A DNA stretch of 64,000 bases from Ideonella_A intermedia_A (GCA_943370175.1 CALRPU020000002.1:124001-188000); one strand, 5' to 3'; counted from the first letter of the stretch, positions 36,385-46,205 are shown. Notes: generated by a model from the sequence alone, not told the origin. Numbers and translations are program-made.

Positions 36385-37545
36385 TCAGGGCTGGTACTTC
36401 CAGCTGCCCTTTTCGATCTTCACCATCACCCGGGCGCGCTGGTCCAGGCCGAGGTGGTCGGTGGGCGTCATCGCGAAGATGCCGTGCGCGCCGGGCAGGT
36501 CGCGCACGTTTTCCAGCGCGTCGCGCAGCGCGGCGCGGAAGGCTGGCGTGCCCGGCTGTGCCTTCTTCAGTGCGGCGGGGATGGCCGCGGCCATCAGCAG
36601 GCCGGCGTCCCAGGCGTGGGCGCCAAAGGTCGACACCGAGCCCTTGCCATGCGCGGCCTCGTAGGTGGCGACGTAGGCCAGCGCCGACTTCTTCACGGGG
36701 TGGCCGGCGGGCAACTGGTCGGCCACGAGCACCGGGCCGCTGGGCAGGAAGGTGCCTTCCAGGTCGGCACCGCCCACGCGCAGGAAGTCGCTGTTGGCAA
36801 CGCCGTGGGTCTGGTAGTACTTGCCGGCGTAGCCCCGCTCCTTCAGCGTTTTCTGCGGCAGCGCGGCTGGCGTGCCTGACCCACCAATCAGCACGGCGTC
36901 CGGCTTGGCGGCGATCACCTTGAGCACCTGCCCGGTGACGGCCGTGTCGGAGCGCGCGTAGCGTTCGTTGGCGACGATCTGGATGCCCTTGACTGCAGCA
37001 ATCTTGGCGAACTCCTGGTACCAACCTTCACCGTAGGCGTCGGCAAAGCCGATGTAGCCGGCCGTCTTGACGCCGGTGTTGGCCATGTGCGTGACGATGG
37101 CGAGCGCCATCATGATGTCGTTCTGCGGGGTCTTGAAGACCCAGCGCTTCTTGGCGTCCATGGGCTCGACGATGCGCGCCGAGGCGGCCATGGAGATCAT
37201 CGGCACCTGCGCTTCCGCCACCACGTCGATCATGGCCAGGGAGTTCGGCGTGGTCGTCGAGCCGATGACGATGTCGACCTTGTCCTCGGTGATCAGTTTG
37301 CGGGTGTTGCTGACCGCCTTGGTGGTGTCGGAAGCGTCGTCCAGCACGATGTAGTTGATCTTCTGGCCGGCGATGGTGGTGGGCATCAGCGCGAAGGTGT
37401 TCTTCTCGGGGATGCCCAGCGAGGCGGCCGGGCCGGTGGCCGAGACGGTCACGCCGACGTTGATGTCGGCCAGCGCGTTGCCGGCGCTCAACAGGGCCAG
37501 GGCACTGGCGGCGGCCAGCGTCTTCAGGTGCTTCAAGGGGTTCAC
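36385..37545 (-). CDS. ABC-type aromatic/branched-chain solute-binding protein
   Basis: A 386-residue periplasmic protein of the LivK-like (peripla_BP_6) class. Signal peptide MNPLKHLKTLAAASALALLSAGNALA precedes DINVGVTVSATGPAASLGIP. Conserved features include DDASDTTKAVSNTRKLI and SMAASARIVEPMD. It begins with GTG at 37545, with GGAG eight bases before it, four bases after the TetR gene stop. It is the last gene of the paa operon. No permease or ATPase genes accompany it. By context it may capture phenylacetate or a related aromatic acid. Confidence 0.9.
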   Translation of the reverse strand: MNPLKHLKTLAAASALALLSAGNALADINVGVTVSATGPAASLGIPEKNTFALMPTTIAGQKINYIVLDDASDTTKAVSNTRKLITEDKVDIVIGSTTTPNSLAMIDVVAEAQVPMISMAASARIVEPMDAKKRWVFKTPQNDIMMALAIVTHMANTGVKTAGYIGFADAYGEGWYQEFAKIAAVKGIQIVANERYARSDTAVTGQVLKVIAAKPDAVLIGGSGTPAALPQKTLKERGYAGKYYQTHGVANSDFLRVGGADLEGTFLPSGPVLVADQLPAGHPVKKSALAYVATYEAAHGKGSVSTFGAHAWDAGLLMAAAIPAALKKAQPGTPAFRAALRDALENVRDLPGAHGIFAMTPTDHLGLDQRARVMVKIEKGSWKYQP

Positions 37546-37548
37546 GCG

Positions 37549-38286
37549 TCAGTCTCCGTGGGGTCGGTCAAGGGGGTGGAACAGGGCAGGGCGCTCGGAA
37601 GACGCCTGCATCGGGGCCTCGTTCGGGCCCTCGGTGGGAACAATGATCGGTGGCGCGGTGCGGCTTGCCCGCCCGGGTTTTCCATCAGCCAGCGCGCGCA
37701 AGCCGCCGATGAACACGTCGGCCACCAGCACGGCCATGTCGTGCGAGTCGAGCGGTCCGCCGGGGCGCAACCAGGTGAACATCCAGTTCATCATGCCGAA
37801 GAGCAGCATGGTCAGCGGCTTGACCAAGGTCGACGCCGCGCCGAGGTCGGGCCGGGCCTCGGCGATGGTGCGGGCGAACGCCGCCACCACGCGGCGCTCC
37901 TTCAGCAGCACGCGTTCGCGGTCGTCGTCGACCAGGAACTTCACGTCCTGCGTCAACACGCCGTGGTCGTGGCGGGCGTTGGCGTAGTCGGCCACGAAGC
38001 TCAGGATCAGCTCGCGCAGGCGCGCCTCGGCGCTTTGGCCCGCGGTGCGGCGCTCGACGGCGTCCACCAGCGCTTCGAGCCGGCTCACGTGGCCGTCGGT
38101 GATCTCCAGCAGCAGCTGGTACTTGTCGCTGACGTAGTGGTAGAGCAACGGCTTGGAAACGCGGCACTCGCGGGCCAGGTCGCTCATAGAGGTGCCGGGG
38201 TAGCCCACCTGCGCAAACAGGCGCGCCGCGGTGCGCACGATGGCCTCGCGGTTGGGGGCGTAGTCGGCGGACCGGGGTCGGGCCAT
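37549..38286 (-). CDS. paaR: TetR-family regulator, PaaR-like
   Basis: A 245-residue regulator. The helix-turn-helix is seen in MSDLARECRVSKPLLYHYVSD near residues 34-55, and the ligand domain follows with the long C-terminal tail. Its position directly after paaE matches the TetR-type repressor of betaproteobacterial paa operons (PaaR), which responds to phenylacetyl-CoA. A matching palindrome lies in front of paaG. It starts 18 bases after paaE and is co-transcribed, suggesting autoregulation. The symbol rests on context rather than on sequence alone. Confidence 0.82.
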   Translation of the reverse strand: MARPRSADYAPNREAIVRTAARLFAQVGYPGTSMSDLARECRVSKPLLYHYVSDKYQLLLEITDGHVSRLEALVDAVERRTAGQSAEARLRELILSFVADYANARHDHGVLTQDVKFLVDDDRERVLLKERRVVAAFARTIAEARPDLGAASTLVKPLTMLLFGMMNWMFTWLRPGGPLDSHDMAVLVADVFIGGLRALADGKPGRASRTAPPIIVPTEGPNEAPMQASSERPALFHPLDRPHGD

Positions 38287-38303
38287 CGGCGGGTCGGGGC
38301 CGT

Positions 38304-39386
38304 TCAGCGCTCGTCCAGCGAGATGCGCACGCGCGGCGTCACCGCGTGCGCCTGGCAGCACAGCACGAAGCCCTGGTCGACCTCATCGGCCGTCAGCGCG
38401 TAGTTGCGGTCCATGCGCACCTGGCCTTCCAGCACCTTGCCGCGGCAGGTGGAGCACACGCCGCCCTTGCAGGCGTAGGGCAGGTCCAGGCCCTGGCGCA
38501 AGCCGGCGTCGAGGATGGAGGCGTCATCGCGGCGCACTTCGATCTCGCGCTCGGTGCCGTCGATCAGCAGGCCGACGCGGGCGAGGTCGGTGTCCTGGGC
38601 GGCATGCGGTGTGGCCACGCCAGCGCCCGCTGCACCGAAGTCGCCGAAGCGCTCCACGTGCACCCGTGACGCAGGCAGCCCGGCCATGTTCAGCGCGGCG
38701 GTTGCGCCGTCGATCAGGCCCACCGGCCCGCAGACCCAGGCCTCGTCGATGCTGGCCACCGGCACCAGCGTGTGCAGGAACTCGGTGACGCGCGCTTCGT
38801 CAAGCCGGCCGTGGAACAGCGGCACCTCCTGCGCCTCGCGCGAGAACACATGGTGCAGCGCGAGTCGCCCCAGATGGCGGTTTTTCAACGCGGCCAGTTC
38901 CTCGCGGAACATCGTGCTGCCCAGGCTGCGGTTGGCGTAGATCAGCGTGGCGCGGCTCAGCGGCTCCTCGGCCAGCAGCGTGGCGATGATCGACAGCATC
39001 GGCGTGATGCCGCTGCCGCCGGCGATGCACAGCACATGGCGGCGCGTTTGCGGCTCCGGGCTGAAGGCGAAGTGGCCGTCGGGCGGCATGACCTGCAGCG
39101 TCTGGCCCGGCGCCAGCGTGCGGGCCGCCCAGCCCGAAAACCGTCCGCCGGGCAGTTGCCGGATGCCCACGCGCAGCAGGTCTGCGCCGGGCGGGCTGCA
39201 CAGCGAGTAGGTGCGGCGCACGTCCTCGCCGTCGACCTCGGCGCGCAGCGTCAGGTACTGCCCGGCCTTGAAGCGGAACTGCGCGCGCGCGGCCTCGTCC
39301 AGCGTGTCCAGGCCCAGCCCGACCACCAGGGCCTCGGCGTCGCGTTCGACGCTGCGCACCGGCAGCGCATGAAAGTGGATGCTCAT
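38304..39386 (-). CDS. paaE: Phenylacetyl-CoA epoxidase reductase PaaE
   Basis: A 360-residue NADPH reductase that delivers electrons to the PaaABC(D) epoxidase. The FAD domain contains RRTYSLCSPPGAD, the nucleotide domain starts at HVLCIAGGSGITPMLSII. The C-terminal plant-type ferredoxin has CKGGVCSTCRGKV with a later cysteine in VLCCQAH, completing the 2Fe-2S site. Length matches characterised PaaE. It is the last enzyme gene of the oxygenase block, five bases after paaD. Confidence 0.95.
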   Translation of the reverse strand: MSIHFHALPVRSVERDAEALVVGLGLDTLDEAARAQFRFKAGQYLTLRAEVDGEDVRRTYSLCSPPGADLLRVGIRQLPGGRFSGWAARTLAPGQTLQVMPPDGHFAFSPEPQTRRHVLCIAGGSGITPMLSIIATLLAEEPLSRATLIYANRSLGSTMFREELAALKNRHLGRLALHHVFSREAQEVPLFHGRLDEARVTEFLHTLVPVASIDEAWVCGPVGLIDGATAALNMAGLPASRVHVERFGDFGAAGAGVATPHAAQDTDLARVGLLIDGTEREIEVRRDDASILDAGLRQGLDLPYACKGGVCSTCRGKVLEGQVRMDRNYALTADEVDQGFVLCCQAHAVTPRVRISLDER

Positions 39387-39391
39387 GGCGT

Positions 39392-39988
39392 TCAGATCGG
39401 CTTGAAGTGCTCAAAGGGCTCGCGGCAGGCGAGGCAGCGGTACAACGCCTTGCAGGCCGTGGCACCAAAGGCCGACAGGCGCTCGACCTGCGCGCTGGCG
39501 CAGCGCGGACAGGCCACGCCGCGGGGCTGAAAGAACATCGGGCGCGCGGCCGAGTCGCCCGCATCGCCCGTGGCGTCGCGTGGCCCGGGCGGGGCAATGC
39601 CATAGGCGCGCAGCTTCTCGCGGGCCGTGGCGCCGATCCAGTCGGTGGTCCAGGCGGGGGTCCAGCGGGTGTCGATGTGCACGGCCGTGGCGCCCGCCGC
39701 CCGCAGGGCAGCGCGCACGCTGTCGGCGATGACCTCGGTGGCCGGGCAGCCGCTGTAGGTGGGGGTCAGCATCACGCTCACCGCACCGTCGCCGGCCACT
39801 GTGACTTCGCGCACGATGCCCAGTTCGACCACCGACAGCACCGGCACCTCGGGGTCGAGCACGGTGTCCAGCACGGCCCAGGCGGCCGCGGCGTCGGGCA
39901 GCGGAGCGCCGGCGGCGGGCAGGGCGGGGCCGTCATCGGGCGGGCCGAGCGCGGTGGCGTTGGCTGAGCTGGGCACCGTGGGGTTCAC
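39392..39988 (-). CDS. paaD: Phenylacetyl-CoA epoxidase assembly protein PaaD
   Basis: A 198-residue protein of the DUF59/SufT-like family, needed for maturation of the epoxidase. The conserved core is DTVLDPEVPVLSVVELGIVR and MLTPTYSGCPATEVI. The C-terminal zinc-ribbon contains CPRCAS and CLACREPFEHFKPI. A low-complexity N-terminal stretch of about 35 residues precedes the domain. The GTG at 39988 overlaps the paaC stop (GTGA); another GTG lies one codon before. It lies in the standard A-B-C-D-E order. Confidence 0.92.
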   Translation of the reverse strand: MNPTVPSSANATALGPPDDGPALPAAGAPLPDAAAAWAVLDTVLDPEVPVLSVVELGIVREVTVAGDGAVSVMLTPTYSGCPATEVIADSVRAALRAAGATAVHIDTRWTPAWTTDWIGATAREKLRAYGIAPPGPRDATGDAGDSAARPMFFQPRGVACPRCASAQVERLSAFGATACKALYRCLACREPFEHFKPI

Positions 39989-40794
39989 CACACCGCCCCG
40001 GGGAAGGCGCGCGGCAGCGCCTGCATCTCGGCCAGCAGGCGGCCCAGGTGTTCGCTGTGGCGGCCGTGGCGGCCGTGGCTCAGGAATGGCGTGTCGGGCG
40101 GCTGCTGCAGCGTGGCCTCGCGCAGCACCGGGTCGACCGCGTCCAGCCAGGCGCCGCGCAGGGCAGCCGGCTCGGGACCGAAGCCGCAGGCCGCGGCAGC
40201 GCGGTCCAGGTCGTCGTCAGCGAACAACTCGGCGGTGTAGGGCCAAAGCGCGTCCAGCGCCGCCTGCGCCTTCTGGTGCGACAGCGCGGTGCCGTCGCCC
40301 AGGCGCACCACCCAGCCGGCGCTGTGCTCGGCGTGGTAGCGGCATTCCTTCAGCGCCTTGGCGGCGATGCCGGCCAGCGTCGCGTTCGTCGACGTTGTCA
40401 GGCCGCGCCAGACCAGGTTGGCGTAGCTCGACCACAGGAACACCCGCAGCATCGTGCGGGCGAAGCAGGGTTCGGTCTCGCCGGGCGGCTGGTGCGGCAG
40501 CTCCAACAGCGTCGGGTTCAGAAAGTCGGGGTCGCGGCGGCCAAAGGCCAGCGCGTCTTCGTCGCGGCCCCGGCCTTCGATCTGGCCGGCCAGGGTCAGC
40601 AGCGCGCGCGCCTGGCCGATGTGGTCCAGCGCGATGTTGGCCAGCGCGATGTCTTCTTCCAGCACCGGGGCGTGGCCGGTCCATTCGGCCAGACGCTGGC
40701 CATGCACCAGGCAGGCGTCGCCCAGGCGCAGCAGGCAGCGGGTTTGCTGGGCGGGGCTCAACGCGGGCGTGGCGGTCATGGTGGCGGTGCTCAC
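39985..40794 (-). CDS. paaC: Phenylacetyl-CoA epoxidase subunit PaaC
   Basis: A 269-residue structural subunit with ferritin-like fold that lacks the full di-iron site and supports PaaA. It begins ATPALSPAQQTRCLLRLGD. ALVHGQRLAEWTGHAP-like CLVHGQRLAEWTGHAPVLEED, LANIALDHIGQAR and KECRYHAEHSAGWVVRLGDG are characteristic. A GTG at 40794, in a GTGA overlap with the paaB stop, is preferred over an ATG five codons later. The C-terminal HGRHGRHSEHL stretch is normal for the family. Confidence 0.93.
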   Translation of the reverse strand: MSTATMTATPALSPAQQTRCLLRLGDACLVHGQRLAEWTGHAPVLEEDIALANIALDHIGQARALLTLAGQIEGRGRDEDALAFGRRDPDFLNPTLLELPHQPPGETEPCFARTMLRVFLWSSYANLVWRGLTTSTNATLAGIAAKALKECRYHAEHSAGWVVRLGDGTALSHQKAQAALDALWPYTAELFADDDLDRAAAACGFGPEPAALRGAWLDAVDPVLREATLQQPPDTPFLSHGRHGRHSEHLGRLLAEMQALPRAFPGAVW

Positions 40795-41105
40795 AGGTGG
40801 TCCACGTCCTTGGGCAACTGGTAGAAGGTCGGGTGGCGGTAGACCTTGTCCTCGGCGGGTTCGAAGTACATGTCGCGGGTGTCGGGGTCGCTCGCCACAA
40901 TTTGGTCGCTGCGCACCACCCACACGCTGCTGCCTTCCATGCGGCGGGTGTAGACATCGCGGGCCAGCTGGATGGCCATGGCCGCGTCGGCGGCGTGCAG
41001 GCTGCCGCAGTGCTTGTGGTCCAGGCCGCTGCGGCTGCGCACGAACACCTCGAACAGCGGCCAGCCGGCGTTGCCGCCCGCGCCGATGGGGTTGTCGGCG
41101 CTCAT
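40791..41105 (-). CDS. paaB: Phenylacetyl-CoA epoxidase subunit PaaB
   Basis: A 104-residue bridging subunit of the epoxidase. WPLFEVFVRSRSGLDHKHCG and SLHAADAAMAIQLARDVYTRR are the conserved N-terminal part, and the tail KVYRHPTFYQLPKDVDHL closes it. The ATG at 41105 overlaps the paaA stop (ATGA), while its stop overlaps the paaC start. These overlaps should hold the subunits in fixed ratio. Confidence 0.95.
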   Translation of the reverse strand: MSADNPIGAGGNAGWPLFEVFVRSRSGLDHKHCGSLHAADAAMAIQLARDVYTRRMEGSSVWVVRSDQIVASDPDTRDMYFEPAEDKVYRHPTFYQLPKDVDHL

Positions 41106-42136
41106 GCGGCTGCTTTCGTGGCGCGGGCGGCGCGCTTGCTGGCGTGCGCCATGGCGGCGTCGCGCACCCAGGCCCCGCGCTCCCAGGCCGAGACGCGGGT
41201 GGCCAGGCGCTCCTTGTTGCACGGGCCGTGGCCGTTCACCACCGCCCAGAACTCGCTCCAATCAATGGCGCCGAAGTCATGCTGGCCGCGCGCCTCGTTC
41301 CACTTCAGGTCGGGGTCGGGCAGGGTCACGCCCAACACCCGCGCCTGGTCCACCGCAGCGTCGACAAAGCGCTGGCGCAGCGCGTCGTTCGACTCCCGCT
41401 TGATGCCCCAGCGCATCGACTGCGCGCTGTGCACCGACTCGCCGTCCGGCGGGCCGAACATCATCAGCGAGGGCCACCACCAGCGGTTTACCGCGTCCTG
41501 CACCATGGCCTTCTGGTCGTCGGTGCCGTGGGTCATCATGGTCAGCAGCGCGTCGAAGCCCTGGCGCTGGTGGAAGCTTTCTTCCTTGCACACGCGGGTC
41601 ATGGCCCGGGCGTACGGCCCGTAACTGCAGCGGCACAGCGGCACCTGGTTCATGATGGCCGCGCCATCCACCAGCCAGCCAATCACCCCCACGTCGGCCC
41701 AGCTCAGCGTGGGGTAGTTGAAGATTGAGCTGTACTTGGCCCGGCCACTGTGCAGCGCCTCCACCAGCGCGTCGCGGCCGACGCCCAGCGTCTCGGCCGC
41801 GGCGTACAGGTACAGGCCATGACCACCTTCGTCCTGCACCTTGGCCAGCAGGATGGCCTTGCGCTTCAGGCTGGGCGCGCGGCTGATCCACTGGCCCTCG
41901 GGCAGCATGCCGACGATCTCCGAGTGCGCGTGCTGGCTGATCTGCCGCACCAGCGTCTTGCGGTAGTGGTCGGGCATCCAGTCCTTGGCCTCGATGAATT
42001 CGCCAGCGGCGATGCGGGCCTCAAAGGCCGCTTCGCGGGCCAGGTCCTCGGCGCTGCGCACAGGCTTCAGTGCGCTGGGCTTCGCGCTGTCTTCCTTGGC
42101 CTCTTTGGCCATCATGTCCATGGCTTGGGTGTACAT
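41102..42136 (-). CDS. paaA: Phenylacetyl-CoA epoxidase catalytic subunit PaaA
   Basis: A 344-residue catalytic subunit of the multicomponent oxygenase converting phenylacetyl-CoA to its 1,2-epoxide. The di-iron site is visible as acidic/histidine motifs in AHSEIVG, KVQDEGGHGLYL and CKEESFHQRQGF. The region NRWWWPSLMMFGP lies in the core. Length is in the expected 310-345 range. GGAG lies before the ATG at 42136. It follows paaK with a hairpin-containing gap of about 70 bases and leads the tight paaABCDE block. Confidence 0.96.
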   Translation of the reverse strand: MYTQAMDMMAKEAKEDSAKPSALKPVRSAEDLAREAAFEARIAAGEFIEAKDWMPDHYRKTLVRQISQHAHSEIVGMLPEGQWISRAPSLKRKAILLAKVQDEGGHGLYLYAAAETLGVGRDALVEALHSGRAKYSSIFNYPTLSWADVGVIGWLVDGAAIMNQVPLCRCSYGPYARAMTRVCKEESFHQRQGFDALLTMMTHGTDDQKAMVQDAVNRWWWPSLMMFGPPDGESVHSAQSMRWGIKRESNDALRQRFVDAAVDQARVLGVTLPDPDLKWNEARGQHDFGAIDWSEFWAVVNGHGPCNKERLATRVSAWERGAWVRDAAMAHASKRAARATKAAA

Positions 42137-42184
42137 GCGGTGCTCCGGTGGATGGGGTGCGGGGACGTTGTCGGGATGGGGCCG

Positions 42185-42203
42185 GGCTGAGCGCTTGACA
42201 GGC

Positions 42204-42209
<6 letters not shown>
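42185..42209 (-). repeat. Hairpin at the paaK/paaA junction
   Basis: GGCTGAGC (42185-42192) and GCTCAGCC (42202-42209) form a perfect eight-base stem with a nine-base loop. The right arm overlaps the paaK stop codon. It lies inside the operon, so it may act as partial terminator, processing site or mRNA-stabilising structure before paaA. Confidence 0.5.
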
Positions 42210-43514
<1,305 letters not shown>

Positions 43515-43590
43515 CGGACGGGCTCCGGGTGATCGGGTCGGGTCGGGCTGGGCGAGGTGGCGGGCGGGCGCTGATCGGGCCGGCGGCGCT

Positions 43591-44067
43591 TCAGGCGCGC
43601 CGCGCAGGGGCGGCCGGCAGCGGCAGGTGGGCCACCACCGGGTGCCCTTTGCGGGTGTGCGAATGGCCGCGGAACAGCGCGATGCGCTCGCCGCGCTGGT
43701 TGGTCACCTCGCAATCGAAGAGGCCGGTGCGGGCGGTGCGGTGCACCTGGTGGCAGTGCGCGCTCAGCACGTCGCCCTCGAAAGCTGGCGCCACGATGTC
43801 GATGGCGATGCTGGACGCCACCGTCACCTCGTTGCAGGCGTTGCAGGCAAAGGCAAAGGCCGAATCGGCCAGCGTGGTGATGAGGCCGCCGTGGCAGCTG
43901 CCGTGGCCGTTCAGCATGTCGCCGCGCACGGTCATGGTGAGCGTGGCGTGGTCGGCGCCGATGGCGGTGATGGCCATGCCCATCGCCTGAGAGGCGCGGT
44001 CGGTCGCCCACAGGGCGTCGCGCACGGCCTCAGCGATGGCTTGCGGGTCCGTCGGGGGCGGCGTCAT
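43591..44067 (-). CDS. paaI: Phenylacetic acid degradation thioesterase PaaI
   Basis: A 158-residue hot-dog thioesterase. GHGSCHGGLITTLADSAFAFAC contains the active-site region of the PaaI family (shown here split as GHGSCHGG and LADSAFAF). It hydrolyses ring-hydroxylated phenylacetyl-CoA derivatives, protecting the cell from CoA trapping. The core is followed by VHRTARTGLFDCEV. The ATG at 44067 lies 14 bases after paaG. It acts between PaaG and PaaK in the operon order. Confidence 0.93.
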   Translation of the reverse strand: MTPPPTDPQAIAEAVRDALWATDRASQAMGMAITAIGADHATLTMTVRGDMLNGHGSCHGGLITTLADSAFAFACNACNEVTVASSIAIDIVAPAFEGDVLSAHCHQVHRTARTGLFDCEVTNQRGERIALFRGHSHTRKGHPVVAHLPLPAAPARRA

Positions 44068-44080
44068 GGCGGCGCTCAAC

Positions 44081-44908
44081 TCAGCGGTCCTTGAACACCG
44101 GCGCGCGCTTGGCCTGGAAGGCCGCCACCCCTTCGGCGAAGTCGTGGCCGCGGCCCAGCGCGCCTTGGCGCACGGCTTCGGCGCCGAGCGCGCTGTCGTA
44201 GTCCATGAGCAGCGCGGCGTCCAGCGCGTGGCGCGTTTCGACCAGGGCCTTGGTGGGCATCGCGGCCAGCCGGTCGGCGAGCGCCTGCACGGCGGTGGCG
44301 AGCGTGCCATCGTCGACCACCTGCCAGATCAGGCCCATGCGCAAGGCGTCCTCGGCCGGCAGGCGGTCGCCGGTCATGGCCAGGCCCATGGCCCGGCCGC
44401 GGCCGACCAGCCGCGGCAGCAGCCAGGTGCCGCCGCAGTCGGGGATCAGCCCGATCTTGGAGAAGGCCTGAATGAAGCTGGCCGAGCGTGTGGCGACCAC
44501 CAGGTCGCAGTTCAGTGCCAGGTTGGCGCCGGCCCCGGCGGCCACGCCGTTGACCGCGGCAATCACCGGCACCGGCATCGACTGCAGGCGCAGCGCGAGC
44601 GGACGGTAGCTGCGCTCGATGACGCCGCCGACGTCGGGGGGCTGGCCGTCGGCGGGGGTCATGCCGGGCTCGCCCAGGTCCTGTCCGGCGCAGAAGCCCC
44701 GGCCCTCGCCGGTGATGACGACGCAGCGCACGGCCGCGTCGGCCGCGGCGGCGTCGAGCGCGGCGCGCAGCGCCAAGTGCATCGGGGTGGTGAAGCTGTT
44801 GAGCGCGGCCGGGCGGTTCAGGCTCAGCCAGCGCACCGCGCCGTGGTGACTGACGCGCACCAGGGCGTCAGCGGGGCTCAGCAGCGCGGGGGAGGAGGCT
44901 TCAGGCAT
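44081..44908 (-). CDS. paaG: 1,2-epoxyphenylacetyl-CoA isomerase PaaG
   Basis: A 275-residue crotonase-family enzyme converting the ring epoxide to the oxepin-CoA. The oxyanion-hole motif is seen in GRGFCAGQDLGEP and the second in NGVAAGAGANLALNCD. The acid residue region IPDCGGTWLLPRLVGRGRA follows. The ATG at 44908 is chosen; a TTG five codons upstream is possible. It is first in the paa operon, directly after the inverted repeat and PaaR-like palindrome. Length is slightly more than E. coli PaaG (262). The ring-opening enzyme PaaZ and PaaH/PaaJ are not in this window. Confidence 0.92.
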   Translation of the reverse strand: MPEASSPALLSPADALVRVSHHGAVRWLSLNRPAALNSFTTPMHLALRAALDAAAADAAVRCVVITGEGRGFCAGQDLGEPGMTPADGQPPDVGGVIERSYRPLALRLQSMPVPVIAAVNGVAAGAGANLALNCDLVVATRSASFIQAFSKIGLIPDCGGTWLLPRLVGRGRAMGLAMTGDRLPAEDALRMGLIWQVVDDGTLATAVQALADRLAAMPTKALVETRHALDAALLMDYDSALGAEAVRQGALGRGHDFAEGVAAFQAKRAPVFKDR

Positions 44909-44940
44909 GGCGCGTCGGGTCAAGGTGAACGAAGCAGAAA

Positions 44941-44992
44941 CGCCCGGCGCGAATTCATCGACCGGTCGGTCAATGATAATTCGCGCCGGGCG
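44941..44992. promoter_or_regulatory. Inverted repeat enclosing PaaR-like operator
   Basis: CGCCCGGCGCGAATT (44941-44955) and AATTCGCGCCGGGCG (44978-44992) are perfect 15-base inverted repeats. The 22-base centre contains the palindrome CGACCGGTCG (44959-44968), extended on the right by GTC. That resembles the ACCGACCGGTCGGT motif reported for TetR-type regulation of paa genes in Burkholderia. It lies 33 bases before the paaG ATG. On the minus strand the right-hand stem is followed by TTTCTG, so it could also terminate the upstream small membrane-protein gene. Confidence 0.72.
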
Positions 44993-45041
44993 CTCCGCGC
45001 TTCGGGTTGTCCCGGGTGCGGCCTGGCGGGGCAGGGCGGAT

Positions 45042-45236
45042 TCAGCCGCGGCGGCCGAACGCCGCCTCGATCTTCTTGTCGGTGTTGTATTGGCTCAAGG
45101 CGTACACGGCCCAGATCGCGGCCGGCAGCCAGCCGATCAGCGTGATCTGCAGCACCAGGCACAACAGGCCAGTCCAAGGGCGGCCGATGGTGAAGAAGGT
45201 CAGCCAGGGCAGGACGATGGCAATCAGCAGTCGCAT
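45042..45236 (-). CDS. YqaE/Pmp3-family small membrane protein
   Basis: A 64-residue protein with two hydrophobic segments (LLIAIVLPWLTFFTIG and GLLCLVLQITLIGWLPAAIWA), the pattern of the Pmp3/YqaE (UPF0057-like) family. Homologues affect membrane potential and salt tolerance in yeast and plants. The C terminus, ALSQYNTDKKIEAAFGRRG, is charged and cytosolic. The ATG at 45236 lies 28 bases after the cupin gene. It is upstream of the paa operon but separated by the inverted repeat. Confidence 0.78.
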   Translation of the reverse strand: MRLLIAIVLPWLTFFTIGRPWTGLLCLVLQITLIGWLPAAIWAVYALSQYNTDKKIEAAFGRRG

Positions 45237-45264
45237 GGCGGCTTTCGCAGGATGGCGGCGGCCG

Positions 45265-45564
45265 TCAGGCCGGGTGGCGGCGGCCGACCAGGTAACGCGT
45301 GGGTTCGGCACCGAACTGCTCGGTGTGCACACGGTGGGCGGCCAGGGTGAAGACGTCGCCGGTCCGGTAGGTCGCGGTGTCCGGCCCGCAGCCCAGCGTC
45401 AGTTCCCCAGACAGCATCAGCGCCTTCACGTCGAAGGGGTGGGTGTGTTCGGCGTTGCAGGTGCCGGGGGCGTAGTCGCGGGCATCGACCTCGGTGAAGC
45501 CTTCGGCGCGCAGCGTGGCTTCGAACGCGGCGACGGTGGCGTCGCTGACGGCGGTGGGGACCAT
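45265..45564 (-). CDS. Small cupin-domain protein
   Basis: A 99-residue single-domain cupin. Metal-ligand residues lie in EHTHPFDVKALMLSGE (two His and a potential further ligand) and the second cupin motif in TGDVFTLAAHRVHTEQFG. Role unknown; small cupins can act as metal-dependent enzymes or effector-binding proteins. The ATG at 45564 gives the shortest complete fold; longer frames upstream overlap the isochorismatase gene. It is in a run of four minus-strand genes headed by the TetR gene. Confidence 0.82.
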   Translation of the reverse strand: MVPTAVSDATVAAFEATLRAEGFTEVDARDYAPGTCNAEHTHPFDVKALMLSGELTLGCGPDTATYRTGDVFTLAAHRVHTEQFGAEPTRYLVGRRHPA

Positions 45565-45620
45565 GGGGGGCTCTCCAGGGTGGGCGTTGAGGGGCAAGGT
45601 GGTGGCGCGGTTTCGCGTGT

Positions 45621-46205
45621 TCAAGAGGACGCCAGTGGCTGGCGCAGCAAGGGCAGCACGTCCTTGAAGCGCCCGTGGCGGCAATGCTGCAGCCATTCGA
45701 AGGAGACCATCTCGCGGCTGACCAGTGTGGCGCCGGCACGCTCCAACCGGTTCAGGCCGAGGCGTCGGTCTTCGGCGGTGCGCGACCCGCAGGCGGGCGC
45801 CACCACCCACGCGCGGTGACCCGCGCGCAGCAGGCCGAGCGCGGTTTGCAGCAGGCAGACATGCGCTTCGCAACCGGCAATGACCACGTCGCGTGGCGCG
45901 CGGGGCGGCAGGGCCGGGTGCCATTGGTCGATGGCGTCCAGCAGGCCATCGGCGCAGGCGTCGAAATGCAGCTTGGTCAGCGTGGTGTCGCAGCGCGCGC
46001 TCAGCGCGGCATCGTTGGGGCCGAGGCCGGCCGGGTTCTGCTCGGTGCCGATCACCGGCACGCCCAGGGCGCGGGCGGTGTCGGCCAGCCGCAAGCCTTC
46101 GGCCAGCACGCCGGCGCCGCCATGAATGGCGGGCATCAGGCGGCCCTGGTAGTCCACCAGCACGAGCACGCTGTCTTGCAGCACCAAGGTTCGGGGGGCG
46201 TTCAT
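45621..46205 (-). CDS. Isochorismatase-family cysteine hydrolase
   Basis: A 194-residue hydrolase. The catalytic triad of the family is seen as the Asp in LVLVDYQGRLM, a Lys in TKLHFDACAD, and the nucleophilic Cys in AGCEAHVCLLQTALGLL. An oxidised-substrate binding stretch, ACGSRTAEDRR, follows. Such enzymes cleave C-N or related bonds in small amides; the substrate is not predictable. Its ATG overlaps the stop of the TetR gene (ATGA), so the two are translationally coupled. Confidence 0.88.
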   Translation of the reverse strand: MNAPRTLVLQDSVLVLVDYQGRLMPAIHGGAGVLAEGLRLADTARALGVPVIGTEQNPAGLGPNDAALSARCDTTLTKLHFDACADGLLDAIDQWHPALPPRAPRDVVIAGCEAHVCLLQTALGLLRAGHRAWVVAPACGSRTAEDRRLGLNRLERAGATLVSREMVSFEWLQHCRHGRFKDVLPLLRQPLASS

